From the NCBI GenBank assembly GCA_965214485.1, contig CBDCBW010000009.1:434001-498000 (forward strand): a stretch of 64,000 nucleotides of DNA, in the 5' to 3' direction. Source of the DNA: JANQRZ01 sp965214485. GTDB taxonomy: Bacteria > Bacteroidota > Rhodothermia > Rhodothermales > JANQRZ01. Positions 28,018-36,380 of this stretch are shown here, piece after piece. The position numbers and the translations under genes are program-made. Numbering within the stretch: position 1 is the stretch's first letter; every line of letters starts with the position of its first letter. The notes beneath the pieces were generated by a model that made no database searches, was not told where the DNA came from, and saw nothing but the letters and a program-made list of their open reading frames with translations.

Positions 28018-29139
28018 TCACCGCATCGGGTCCTCGGTGGGGACGAAGGTGGTCAGGACGCCGGCGCTCGCGGGTTCGGTGCGCTGGAGCAGACGGTCGA
28101 GCGAGGCGGCGACGAGCTCGCCCATCGTGTCGCGGTCGGCGAACGTGCGGTCGTCGTAGTGGGCGGCGAGTTGGTCGCCGAGGCGCTGAACGTGCTCGGT
28201 CGGGGCGATGATGTCCTCGCACATCACGTCCATCAGCGCGCTGTACCGCCCGTGGCTGACGCGCAGCCGACCCGCGATCAGCGCCCGCTCCTCGCGCTGG
28301 TACTGGTCCACGGTCTTCGGCCCCATGAACTCCATGCCGAGCGCGATGATGGCGTTGTTCTGCGGGTAGAACTGCGGGAAGTAGACCTGCTTGCGCCAAT
28401 GGTGGCTCTGCTGGTCGAAGTCGAGGGGCCGCATCCGGTACTGCATCTTCTCGAAGTCCGGCGTGATGTCGATCACGAAGTTGCCCGAGTGCATGTCCCC
28501 GAGGAGGCGGACGAAGCACAGCTCGTTGAACTTGACGAACTCCTTCGCGAGGCGGACCTGGTCGAAGCGGTTCTCCGGCAGGTACTCCCGCATGAACTGG
28601 TCGCCGGGGATGCCGATGATGTGCTCCTCGATGAGCGTCTCGCCCGAGATGAAGTAGTTGATCCGGTTGGGCGAGAGGATGTGCTCGAGCTCTAGCCCGT
28701 AGACCCGGTTGGCATCGACGCGCTTGACGTAGAAGTAGTCGAAGTTCTCGTTGAGCCGGTTAACGATGCGGACGCGGAACGGCAGGGTGTTGCCGTAGTG
28801 GCAGAGGTCGATCCGGTCGACGTAGAGGTGCTCGGCGGCCGAGAGGTCGCCGTCGGACTTGAGCAGGGCGTAGGTGAGGCGGAGGTGGTCTTGGATTTCC
28901 CGCATCTCGGCGGGGCCGTAGAAGACGGTGCTCCAGAGCGTGTCTCCGCCCTGCTCGTCGTAGAGCGCGACGGCATTGTCGTAGCGGAGGAGGTTGCCGT
29001 AGCGGACGCCCGCGTCGTGCAGCCGGTTGTAGCGCGCGAGGTACTCCGCGAGAAAGTCGCTGACGGGGTAGGTCGGCTTCTTCTTCGAGATCAGGTTGCG
29101 CACCGCCGGGGCTCGGGGGGCGTTAGGGGGCTCGTTCAT
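28018..29139 (-). CDS. Conserved hypothetical protein, kinase-like motifs
   Basis: 373-aa cytosolic protein that I cannot assign to a named family. It contains VRLLGDMHSGNFVIDITP (residues ~225-242) and RMRPLDFDQQSHHWRKQVYF just after. A G-D-x-H-x-x-N loop followed by a D-F-D motif is the arrangement seen in APH- and protein-kinase-like phosphotransferases (catalytic Asp, Asn, then metal-binding Asp). An N-terminal region with FDYFYVKRVDANRVYGLELEHIL could supply the lysine-containing strand and the Glu helix. A kinase-like fold is inference. It is monocistronic and convergent with ruvB. Confidence 0.7.
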   Translation of the reverse strand: MNEPPNAPRAPAVRNLISKKKPTYPVSDFLAEYLARYNRLHDAGVRYGNLLRYDNAVALYDEQGGDTLWSTVFYGPAEMREIQDHLRLTYALLKSDGDLSAAEHLYVDRIDLCHYGNTLPFRVRIVNRLNENFDYFYVKRVDANRVYGLELEHILSPNRINYFISGETLIEEHIIGIPGDQFMREYLPENRFDQVRLAKEFVKFNELCFVRLLGDMHSGNFVIDITPDFEKMQYRMRPLDFDQQSHHWRKQVYFPQFYPQNNAIIALGMEFMGPKTVDQYQREERALIAGRLRVSHGRYSALMDVMCEDIIAPTEHVQRLGDQLAAHYDDRTFADRDTMGELVAASLDRLLQRTEPASAGVLTTFVPTEDPMR

Positions 29140-29273
29140 AGAGCGGCTGCTTCTGCGAGGGGGGGCAGGCCAACATACAGCAAAAGCTCACACCGTTCAG
29201 GCCGCCGTGGCTCCTGCTCGGATCGGTCGGACAACGGGCCCTCCAATCACCTCTCCCCCTCGCTACGCCGTAG

Positions 29274-29347
29274 GGAGGAGGCCGGGGGGAGGAGGCCGGG
29301 GGGAGGAGGCCGGGGGGAGGAGGCCGGGGGGAGGAGGCCGGGGGGAG
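29274..29347. repeat. 15-bp tandem repeat, about five units
   Basis: Units of GAGGAGGCCGGGGGG repeated without spacer in the region between the kinase-like gene and T9SS cargo 1. It is G-rich on the plus strand with runs of 5-6 G, so a G-quadruplex-type structure is possible. Confidence 0.85.
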
Positions 29348-29389
29348 GGGCCTCCCAAGCAATCTCGCGCGGATCAAACGGATTCGGTA

Positions 29390-29815
29390 TCAGCCGAACA
29401 TAGCGAGGCCCCCAGTGCCGGAGCACCGGGGGCCTCACACCGTCAGCCGCAGCCGCCCAACCTCGGCGGCGCAGCCCGGGCTCTCAGCCTGAGGCTCTCA
29501 GCCCCAGGCCGGCAGCCCTAGTTCATCAGCGTGATCCGACCGCTCTGCACCACGTCGCCGGCCACCAGGCGGTAGACGTACGTGCCCGAGGCCAGGCCCC
29601 GCGCCTCGAACGTCGCCGCGTGCGCGCCGGCCTCGACCGGCCCGTCGACGAGCACCGCGACCTCGCGGCCGAGCACGTCGTAGACGGCGAGGCGGACCTC
29701 GGCGGCCTCGGCGAGCGAGAAGCCGAGGCTGGTCTGGGCGGTGAACGGGTTCGGGAAGGCGGCGATCTCGCCCGGGGCGGCGCTCACCGAGGCGCTCACC
29801 GTAGCCTCCGGCCAC
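29390..29815. repeat. 426-bp direct repeat, copy 1 (T9SS sorting domain plus terminator)
   Basis: Matches 31378-31803 at an offset of 1988 bp; I count three mismatches (two near 29490 and one near 29802). It covers the last ~99 codons of T9SS cargo 1 and 128 bp of 3' flank. It includes the terminator-like stem-loop at 29405-29436 (GAGGCCCCC against GGGGGCCTC). Confidence 0.92.
29405..29436 (-). terminator. Stem-loop downstream of T9SS cargo 1
   Basis: Long GC-rich hairpin (GAGGCCCCC, GTGC, loop, GCAC, GGGGGCCTC) about 80 bp after the stop codon. There is no clear T-run, so termination is inferred. An identical copy follows cargo 2 at 31393-31424. Confidence 0.55.
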
Positions 29816-31125
29816 GGCATCACCTCAATCACGCTCCACTCGTTCGACTCGGTCGGGCGCGGCGACACGCGAGCGTCGATCGTCGTGAGCGGGACGCAGG
29901 ACTCGGCCACCGTGCTACCGTTGGCCGACTGGGCCACCTGGACGCAGTACCGGTAGTCGTTGTCCGGGACGTTCGGCGGAACGGCCTGCTGGTACGACAG
30001 GTTGACGCAAGCGCGAGCCGGAACCGTACCCGAGATGAGGGTCTGGCTGATCAGCTGCGTAGCCCCGAGGAAGACCCGGTAGCGGGCCGTGCCCGTAAGC
30101 CCGTTGTTGGTCTTGTTGCAGAGCGTGTACGGCACCCGGAAGTTCTCGCTGAACGCGGTGGTGTCGGTGACGACGATCTGGCCGCCCTTCGTGCCCACGT
30201 TGATCGGGCCGGCGCTGCTGTTCTCGTTACCGATGACCTCGATCGGGAAGGTGACCGAGCAGAAACCGTTCTGCTGAATGAAGAAACCGTCTGCGGTCAG
30301 CTGCAGACCGTTGCCGCCGTAGCACTGCCGTGCGGGGGAGACGTTCGGCTCGGGGACCGTCGGGCCCCAGGGGCCGGAAGCCGCCGTTCCTGTAACGCGC
30401 CACTCGACCCAGTACTGGCCGCCCGAGAGCTGGCAGTTCCCGTTCGTCGTGCCTTCGACGCGCTGGATCTGGCGGAGCACGCTGTTGCCCGAGTCCGTGT
30501 CGGTGACGCGGAACACGTTCGTCGCGCGTACGCTGGCAACGGGTACGAGCATACCTAGGGAGTCTGCAGTCGTGCCGCAGTTGAGAATCGGGTTGGCGAA
30601 GTCAGGCGTGTTCGGGAACGCAGCGTCCTCGGGGTAGATCGTGTACCCGATGCTGTCGATCGTCGTCGCCGTGCTCGTTCCGATGGCCCCGGTCTGGTAG
30701 GCGTGCAGCGCGAAGCGATCCACGCTCCAGCCTTTCCCGTTCGGGACGATGAAGTCCTCGTAGAGGAAAGCAAAACCGCTGGCTGCAAGGTAGCCGAAGG
30801 TAGTGTTGTCGACTTCCGGAGCAGGGTTGGTGAAGATGATGCTCTCGTTGCCCCCGTTCTGGGCCGTGCCGGTGCTGTTGCTCAGCGGGCCGGAGGAGAA
30901 GAGCACGACGCTGCCACCGCGCAGATCGATGGGGTCCGAGGCGTTGAGTTGGGCCGGTGCCTCAAACGAGGTGGCGGCGTTGCTGATCGTTTCGGCTTGG
31001 CCGTTGTCGGCCTGAAGTGCACGCTGAGGTGCCGTGGTGTTGGCGGCCCGTTGCTGAGCAGACGCAAACGGGGTGAGCGCCACACAGAGGGCTGCCACAC
31101 AGAGGAGGCGTAGGAGGTTGTGCAT
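29518..31125 (-). CDS. T9SS-secreted protein 1 with C-terminal sorting domain
   Basis: 535-aa exported protein. The ATG at 31125 gives a clean signal peptide (MHNLLRLLCVAALCVALTPF, cleavage after ASA). The middle is an unrecognised beta-rich region with scattered Cys and phrases such as SGGQYWVEWRVTG. From about residue 435 the C-terminus is a type-A T9SS sorting domain: AAFPNPFTAQTSLGFSL, VYDVLGREVAVLVDG, LASGTYVYRLVAGD, SGRITLMN. Such domains direct export through the type IX system and anchoring at the surface. The last ~99 residues match those of cargo 2 almost exactly. The extended frame to 31194 would bury the signal peptide and was rejected. Confidence 0.88.
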   Translation of the reverse strand: MHNLLRLLCVAALCVALTPFASAQQRAANTTAPQRALQADNGQAETISNAATSFEAPAQLNASDPIDLRGGSVVLFSSGPLSNSTGTAQNGGNESIIFTNPAPEVDNTTFGYLAASGFAFLYEDFIVPNGKGWSVDRFALHAYQTGAIGTSTATTIDSIGYTIYPEDAAFPNTPDFANPILNCGTTADSLGMLVPVASVRATNVFRVTDTDSGNSVLRQIQRVEGTTNGNCQLSGGQYWVEWRVTGTAASGPWGPTVPEPNVSPARQCYGGNGLQLTADGFFIQQNGFCSVTFPIEVIGNENSSAGPINVGTKGGQIVVTDTTAFSENFRVPYTLCNKTNNGLTGTARYRVFLGATQLISQTLISGTVPARACVNLSYQQAVPPNVPDNDYRYCVQVAQSANGSTVAESCVPLTTIDARVSPRPTESNEWSVIEVMPWPEATVSASVSAAPGEIAAFPNPFTAQTSLGFSLAEAAEVRLAVYDVLGREVAVLVDGPVEAGAHAATFEARGLASGTYVYRLVAGDVVQSGRITLMN

Positions 31126-31192
31126 TGGGAATTGTGGTTTTGGTGAAGGAAATCGGCTAAACCGAGGGGGCTTAGCTGAATCAGGGAGATTC

Positions 31193-31221
31193 AATGAACG
31201 AAACTATATCCCCAAAGTCAA
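31193..31221 (-). promoter_or_regulatory. Candidate promoter of T9SS cargo 1
   Basis: TTGACT at 31216-31221 (minus strand), a 17-bp spacer, then TTCATT. The first base lies 96 bp before the start codon. The same TTGACT-N17-TTC(C)TT arrangement lies at exactly the same distance before cargo 2 (33163-33191). The rest of the 31126-31505 gap holds the repeat copy 2 flank and no gene. Confidence 0.4.
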
Positions 31222-31377
31222 GGGGAAGAGAAATATAAAACTAGCCCCCCCGGTCCTCCACCTCCACCCCGACCTCCACCCAGGGAACGCAGGCCTCATC
31301 CAGGTAAGGCACCCCAGAAGCAGACTCCTGCAGCTAAAGCCTTCCGGGCCTGTCAAACAAGGTCGGGCTGGAGCACG

Positions 31378-31803
31378 TCAGCCGAACATAGCGAGGCCCC
31401 CAGTGCCGGAGCACCGGGGGCCTCACACCGTCAGCCGCAGCCGCCCAACCTCGGCGGCGCAGCCCGGCCTCTCAGCCTGGGGCTCTCAGCCCCAGGCCGG
31501 CAGCCCTAGTTCATCAGCGTGATCCGACCGCTCTGCACCACGTCGCCGGCCACCAGGCGGTAGACGTACGTGCCCGAGGCCAGGCCCCGCGCCTCGAACG
31601 TCGCCGCGTGCGCGCCGGCCTCGACCGGCCCGTCGACGAGCACCGCGACCTCGCGGCCGAGCACGTCGTAGACGGCGAGGCGGACCTCGGCGGCCTCGGC
31701 GAGCGAGAAGCCGAGGCTGGTCTGGGCGGTGAACGGGTTCGGGAAGGCGGCGATCTCGCCCGGGGCGGCGCTCACCGAGGCGCTCACCGCAGCCTCCGGC
31801 CAC
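31378..31803. repeat. 426-bp direct repeat, copy 2 (T9SS sorting domain plus terminator)
   Basis: Near-identical partner of 29390-29815. It encodes the last ~99 residues of T9SS cargo 2 and its 3' flank, with the same stem-loop at 31393-31424. Confidence 0.92.
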
Positions 31804-33095
31804 AGAGTCGCGCCGGAGACGGCCCAGGCTGCCACGGAGGCAGGGGCGGCCGACGCCTCCACCGTCACCGGCAGGCTCGCCGTCATCGGGATGTTGCCCA
31901 AGTCCGAGGTAGCCTTCACCTCAACGATGTAGCCGCCGGTCAGGGCGTCCGAGGGGATGTCGAGGCTGAACGACTGCTCAGACAGGCAGGAGGCCGCGTC
32001 CACCAAGCCCGACGCGACGAACTCCGCGCCCGTCACGGCGTCGCCGTTGCGGAACACCTGGTACGTGAGGTCGCCGGAGAGTGCAGCCGGCGTGCCGTTG
32101 CACACCTGGTAGGAGAACACGGCGGTGCCGCCCTGCGCGACCGTCCGGTCGGCCACCGAGGCCGTCACGCTGAAGGAGAGGCGCGGCGTCCGGCTCGAAC
32201 CGGCTCCGATCTGGGAGCCGCCGGAGGACGCGCTGCCGAGCCGCCCGATGAGCGTCGTGCGCCCGGTGTTCTTGTTGACCACCCGCAGCTCGCCCCGCAG
32301 GTTGTCGTTGTTGTAGGCGTAGGCGAGAAGCGTCCCGTCGATGTTGTTGAAGTCCATCTCCTGCCCATAGTTCGGGTCGAAGTTGAGCGAACCGATCGTC
32401 GTGACGAGGCCGTTCGACTTGTCGACCGTCACGAGCTCGTTGCGGGCGAGGCCGTAGGCGTAGAGCGTGCCGTCGGTGGGGTCCGAGGCGAGGGCTACGC
32501 CGCAGAGGAGGCCCTGGTTAGCCGGGCTGACCTGGGTCGCGGTGAGCGCATCGAAGTCCACGGTGAACAGCGCAGTCTCGGAGGGGCAGTTGGCAGTCAG
32601 GGCGTAGAAGACCCTGTCCTCGTAGTCCCAGGTGAGTGCCGTCCAGGTGAACCCATCCGGCGGGGCGATCCGGCCAAGCGGCGTGATGGTCCCTGCGTTG
32701 GCGTCCACTGAGAACGCACGGCCATCCCGGTCGAGTCCGTACCACGTCGCGAGGTCGTTGCCGCGGAAGTCGCCGGCGTTGACGAAGTTGTCCTCGTTGA
32801 CCAGCGTCGGGTCGAACGGGGCGACGATGTTGTAGACCTGTGGGCGGTCTTCCGCGAACGAGACGAACGCCTCGCGCTGGTAATCGTGGCCGAAGTTCGG
32901 AGCGTTCTGGACGAAGCGCAGAGCCGGAGCATCCGGGGCCTCTTGGGCGCACGACGCGTAGGCGGGATCTGCGGGTCCCTCAGAAAGAGGGATTTGGGTG
33001 CAGTCCACCGCTGGAGGAGCGGCGGACTGGGCGAGCGTGAGCGGAGCGAAAGCGACACAGAGTGCCACTACGCTGAGAAAGCGCAGGTTGGGCAT
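31506..33095 (-). CDS. T9SS-secreted protein 2 with beta-propeller-like region and sorting domain
   Basis: 529-aa exported protein from ATG 33095, with signal peptide MPNLRFLSVVALCVAFAPLT and cleavage near LAQ. Residues ~75-300 contain recurring blade-like phrases (YNIVAPFDPTLV, LATWYGLDRDGRAFSVDANAG, TLYAYGLARNELVTVDKSNG, GELRVVNKNTGRTTLIGRLG), resembling a beta-propeller that reports time-averaged values. A second beta domain (SFSVTASVADRTVAQGG) precedes the type-A sorting domain PNPFTAQTSLGFSL...SGRITLMN. The C-terminal part is almost identical to cargo 1. The extended frame to 33197 lacks a signal sequence. Confidence 0.88.
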   Translation of the reverse strand: MPNLRFLSVVALCVAFAPLTLAQSAAPPAVDCTQIPLSEGPADPAYASCAQEAPDAPALRFVQNAPNFGHDYQREAFVSFAEDRPQVYNIVAPFDPTLVNEDNFVNAGDFRGNDLATWYGLDRDGRAFSVDANAGTITPLGRIAPPDGFTWTALTWDYEDRVFYALTANCPSETALFTVDFDALTATQVSPANQGLLCGVALASDPTDGTLYAYGLARNELVTVDKSNGLVTTIGSLNFDPNYGQEMDFNNIDGTLLAYAYNNDNLRGELRVVNKNTGRTTLIGRLGSASSGGSQIGAGSSRTPRLSFSVTASVADRTVAQGGTAVFSYQVCNGTPAALSGDLTYQVFRNGDAVTGAEFVASGLVDAASCLSEQSFSLDIPSDALTGGYIVEVKATSDLGNIPMTASLPVTVEASAAPASVAAWAVSGATLWPEAAVSASVSAAPGEIAAFPNPFTAQTSLGFSLAEAAEVRLAVYDVLGREVAVLVDGPVEAGAHAATFEARGLASGTYVYRLVAGDVVQSGRITLMN

Positions 33096-33162
33096 GGTTG
33101 GTGGGGTAAGGATGTAGAAAGAGCCCGCCGTTGGTGTGAGCGGCGGCGTTTGGGTAGACTCT

Positions 33163-33191
33163 AAGGAACCGACACCTCTTCCAGAAGTCAA
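33163..33191 (-). promoter_or_regulatory. Candidate promoter of T9SS cargo 2
   Basis: TTGACT at 33186-33191 (minus strand), 17-bp spacer, TTCCTT. It is placed 96 bp from the start codon exactly as in cargo 1, although the sequence between promoter and start has diverged. The rest of the 33096-33423 gap shows nothing I can name. Confidence 0.4.
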
Positions 33192-33423
33192 GGGCACCGG
33201 CGGGAAAGAATGGAAATAACGGTAAAGGCGGAGGCTTGCGTAGTCCCAGCGTGACGCCCCGACCTTTTGTTCGCCCCCTGCGGAGCCTCGTTCGGGAGCC
33301 GCCCGGTGCCGCGCCGCGTCTGGCCGGCCTGCGCCTCGGCCCGACGGTCATACGACGGGAGGGGGAGGGTTCGTTACCCTCTCAGCGCCCCGTCCGGCGT
33401 AGGGTGTGACTGACCCCAGGCTC

Positions 33424-34608
33424 ATGTGTCTCCGATTCGCTCTTGCCCTCTTGGCGCTCGCGCTGCTGACCCCGAGCGGCCACGCGCAGATCCGCGCGCT
33501 CGCGCACACGGACACCACGGCGGGCAATCACTTCGGTGCCGCCGTTGCCCTCGATGCGGAGCGGGGCCGCGCCGTCGTCGGGGCGACGGGCGCGGCGGCG
33601 TGCGGGGCGAACGCGGGCGCGGCCTACGTCTTCGAAGCAGACACCACGGGTGCCTTCACCGAGCGCGCCCGGCTGCAACCCGACGACTGCGCTCCGGGCG
33701 ATCTCTTCGGGCGAGCCGTGGCGCTCAGCGGCGACCGGGTGCTCGTGGCGGCGGGCGGCGAGGTCATGGACCCGCACCGGCCCAACCGGGCCTACCTCTT
33801 CGAGCGCGATGCGGCCGGCGCGTGGCAGCAGGCGGCTACGCTCGCTGCCGGGCCGGGGCACGACGAGGGCTACTTCGCGGCCTCCATCGCGCTCGACGGG
33901 GACCGCGCCCTCGTCACGACGGCGGGCGACCCGGCGCAGCGGGCCTACGGCGGCGCAGCCTACGTCTTCGAGCGCGACGCCGGCGGAGACTGGAACCAGA
34001 CGGCGCGCCTCGAGGGCAGCGCGGGGACCGGGGCCGGCGTCTTCGGCAGCCACGCCCGCCTCGACGGCGTCCGGGCACTCGTGACCGCCTCGCCCTACGA
34101 CCACGAGGGGACCGGGTCGGTCTACGTCTTCGAGCGCGAGCCGTCGGGCCGGTGGCGCGAGACGGCCCACCTCGGCGGCATCAAAAGCTTCACCGTCTGC
34201 GCCGACCTCGACGGGGACCGGCTGCTCGTCGGGCACGCGCGCGCCGGGCCGAACCGCTCCGGCCTCGCCGCGCTCTACCACCGCACCGACGCCGGGCACT
34301 GGCAGCGTACCGCGACCCTCGTCCCCGGCGTGCCCTACCGCGACGGCTCCTTCGGCGACGCCGTCTCGCTCGACGGCGACCGGGCGCTCGTGGTCGGCTA
34401 CGGCGAGCAGCTCGGGTTGGGGTACAACGTGGACCGCGTCGTCTACAGCTTCGCCTACACGCCGGAGGCCGGGTGGGCGCAGCAGCAGGTGATGGACGTC
34501 GGCGCGTGGGCGTTCGGCGCGGCGCTGGACCAGGCTGGGCGCACCGCCCTCATCGGGGCGGCGTCCGACGCCCAGCCCGGCGCGGCCTATCTCGTCGAGC
34601 TGCTCTGA
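33424..34608 (+). CDS. FG-GAP/integrin-like beta-propeller secreted protein
   Basis: 394-aa protein with a signal peptide (MCLRFALALLALALLTPSGH, cleavage near AQ). It then has about six or seven repeats, each with a GxxFGxxVALDGDRALV-type core. Examples are GNHFGAAVALDAERGRAVVGA, GDLFGRAVALSGDRVLVAAGG, GYFAASIALDGDRALVTTAG and GSFGDAVSLDGDRALVVGYG. Many repeats end in AAYVFERD. This is the FG-GAP repeat pattern of integrin-alpha-like propellers. There is no T9SS sorting domain or lipobox, so its final location (periplasm or released) is unclear. A GTG six codons upstream is a possible alternative start. Confidence 0.88.
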   Translation: MCLRFALALLALALLTPSGHAQIRALAHTDTTAGNHFGAAVALDAERGRAVVGATGAAACGANAGAAYVFEADTTGAFTERARLQPDDCAPGDLFGRAVALSGDRVLVAAGGEVMDPHRPNRAYLFERDAAGAWQQAATLAAGPGHDEGYFAASIALDGDRALVTTAGDPAQRAYGGAAYVFERDAGGDWNQTARLEGSAGTGAGVFGSHARLDGVRALVTASPYDHEGTGSVYVFEREPSGRWRETAHLGGIKSFTVCADLDGDRLLVGHARAGPNRSGLAALYHRTDAGHWQRTATLVPGVPYRDGSFGDAVSLDGDRALVVGYGEQLGLGYNVDRVVYSFAYTPEAGWAQQQVMDVGAWAFGAALDQAGRTALIGAASDAQPGAAYLVELL

Positions 34609-34722
34609 GGGCTCCGGCGTAGCCATGCTGACGGGCTCTCGGCGGCCTGTGCGCCGCGCTCCTGCGCGGGCCTCGCCCCCGCCGACCCCCCGTCATTCCT
34701 TCTCGTGTCGCAGCACTGAGGC

Positions 34723-35238
34723 TCAGGCGTCCGGTGCCTCGTCGTAGCGGAACCCGGTGACCGTGAGGGTCTCCTCGCCGCGCGGGGTTCGGAGCGAGAC
34801 CGTATCCCCGACGCTGCGTCCCGTCACGGCGCGGGCAATGGGAGCAAAGAAAGCGACACGGCTCGGGTCCGTCGCCGCCTCGTCCACGCCGACGATCGTG
34901 AAGCGGCGCTCCTCGCCGGTCCCGGTCGCAAGCGTAACGGTCGCGCCGAAGCGGACCGCGCCGGGAGCCGGGTCGTGCCGGACTAGGCGGGCGCTGGCGA
35001 TGCGGGTGCCGAGGTCGGCGAGGCGACCGGTGTTAACGGCGAGGGCCCGCTTGCGCTCGGCCTCGTCGGCGAGGTCGCCGAGGGCTGCGCGCTCGGTCTC
35101 TAGCTCGTCGCGCTCGGCGTGGAGCAGGGCGAGGCCGCGCGCGGTGACGTAGTTCGTGGCGCGGGGCGGGAGCGGGGCGCGCGGTGGGATGAGGACCGGC
35201 CCGCCGGAGTCGTCTTCTTTGGTAAAGGCTCGGCTCAT
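34723..35238 (-). CDS. GreA/GreB-family transcription elongation factor
   Basis: 171-aa protein from ATG 35238, starting MSRAFTKEDDSGG, an opening typical of GreB-like proteins. Residues ~30-85 form the N-terminal helical hairpin (YVTARGLALLHAERDELE... ADEAERKRALAVNTGRL). Acidic residues are spread along it, but I cannot identify the tip Asp-Glu pair with certainty. The C-terminal FKBP-like domain has VRFGATVTLATGTGEERRFTIVGVDEA and SVGDTVSLRTPRGEETLTVTGF. It would rescue backtracked RNA polymerase by stimulating transcript cleavage. The much longer frame covering 34723-36699 is an antisense artefact of the neighbouring ATPase gene. Confidence 0.87.
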   Translation of the reverse strand: MSRAFTKEDDSGGPVLIPPRAPLPPRATNYVTARGLALLHAERDELETERAALGDLADEAERKRALAVNTGRLADLGTRIASARLVRHDPAPGAVRFGATVTLATGTGEERRFTIVGVDEAATDPSRVAFFAPIARAVTGRSVGDTVSLRTPRGEETLTVTGFRYDEAPDA

Positions 35239-35261
35239 GGCGATAAAATACGGCGACCCCG

Positions 35262-35281
35262 GGTGACACAAAGCTGTCACC
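35262..35281. promoter_or_regulatory. Palindrome between the divergent greA/B-like and ATPase genes
   Basis: Perfect inverted repeat GGTGACA-CAAAGC-TGTCACC. It sits 24 bp before the greA/B-like start and 75 bp before the ATPase start, so it is well placed to act as an operator for one or both divergent genes. Confidence 0.5.
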
Positions 35282-35355
35282 GGCACCTGGTAGACTTGCG
35301 CTACGGGCCGTGCGCCCGCCTCGTAAATCCGACACCCCCACCAGCCTCTACCTCG

Positions 35356-36375
35356 ATGACTACGCGCATCAACCCCCTCAGCCGGCGGCCCCAGCAGCGC
35401 CGCCTCGTCATGGCCGTGCGCGGCGCGGCGGGCGCGGGCAAGAGCGTCTTCGCCGCCTCCCTCGCCGACGCCGGCCTCGGCCGCCTCTGCTTCTTCGACA
35501 CCGAGCGCAAGGGCCGCCTCCTCCCCGGTGCCGACGGCTCGACCTTCGACGCCCTCGAAATCCAGCAGCCCGACGAGCTCCCCGAGTTCATCGACTGGGC
35601 GCTCGACGGCGAAGGCCGCGAGCAGGGCTACGGCTGCTACGCCCTCGACAGCTGGGCGATGTACTTCGGACGCAAGCACCGCCAGACGATCCAGGCCGTG
35701 CGCCGGCGCACCGGCGACGTGTCCGCGCAGCCCTCCGCCGAAGAGCTGCAGGCCGACCAGATGGTCCTCCAGGAGGTCCTCCGCCGCCTGTGCGTCGACT
35801 CCGGCGCGTGCGTCGTCATCACCGACCAGATCGCGGCGAAGGGCAAGGAGGATCAGGAGGAGAACCAGCTCGGCCGCGTCCTCCCGTTGACGACCGGCGG
35901 GCTCGAGTATTTCGTTGACGTGATGGTCGAGCTGTCGGTCCGCGTCGAGGGTTTCGAGACCGTCCGCGTGGCGACCGTCGTGAAGAGCAACGTGCCGTCG
36001 CTGCCGGTCGGCCTCGAGCTGGCGAACCCGGTCTTTAAAGACTTCCTCGCCCTCGTCGGCGACGGTCCCGCTCCGCAGACCGAGGAGCCGGAGACGCTGG
36101 ACGTGCCGGACGCGCCCGTCCCCGCCGGCCCGACCGTGGACGACCTCGTCGCCACCGCCGAGGGCTACGGGATCGACCGGGCCAAGCTCACCGTCGCCGC
36201 CAAGCACTATTGCGGCGCGGGGGACCTCGCGGCGCTCCAGCCCGAGCACGTCGCCGGCCTGCTCGACCGGATGCACGCGCGCTACGGCTCCAGCGACGGC
36301 GCAGCCCTCGGCGGCGACTCGGCGGGCGTCCCCGATGCCGCTGTGGAAGTCAAGGCGACGAAGCGGAAGAAGTAA
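35356..36375 (+). CDS. Phage-type RecA-like ATPase (AAA_24 / Sak4-like)
   Basis: 339-aa protein from ATG 35356. Walker A is VRGAAGAGKSVFAASLADAG, followed by LCFFDTERKGRLLPG, a form seen in phage nucleotide-binding and Sak4 single-strand-annealing ATPases. CYALDSWAMYFGRKHRQTI fits the Walker B region and VVITDQIAAKGKEDQEENQLGRVLPLT contains a conserved Gln/loop segment. The last ~90 residues are acidic with a small helical domain (VDDLVATAEGYGIDRAKLTVAAKHY) and a basic tail KATKRKK. There are no phage structural, integrase or other recombination genes nearby, so it is an orphan; a role in DNA repair or annealing is inference. Confidence 0.75.
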   Translation: MTTRINPLSRRPQQRRLVMAVRGAAGAGKSVFAASLADAGLGRLCFFDTERKGRLLPGADGSTFDALEIQQPDELPEFIDWALDGEGREQGYGCYALDSWAMYFGRKHRQTIQAVRRRTGDVSAQPSAEELQADQMVLQEVLRRLCVDSGACVVITDQIAAKGKEDQEENQLGRVLPLTTGGLEYFVDVMVELSVRVEGFETVRVATVVKSNVPSLPVGLELANPVFKDFLALVGDGPAPQTEEPETLDVPDAPVPAGPTVDDLVATAEGYGIDRAKLTVAAKHYCGAGDLAALQPEHVAGLLDRMHARYGSSDGAALGGDSAGVPDAAVEVKATKRKK

Positions 36376-36380
36376 GCCCC

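Noticed and set aside
35356..36375. Prophage remnant
   Set aside because: A single phage-like ATPase gene with no integrase, capsid, terminase or lysis genes nearby.
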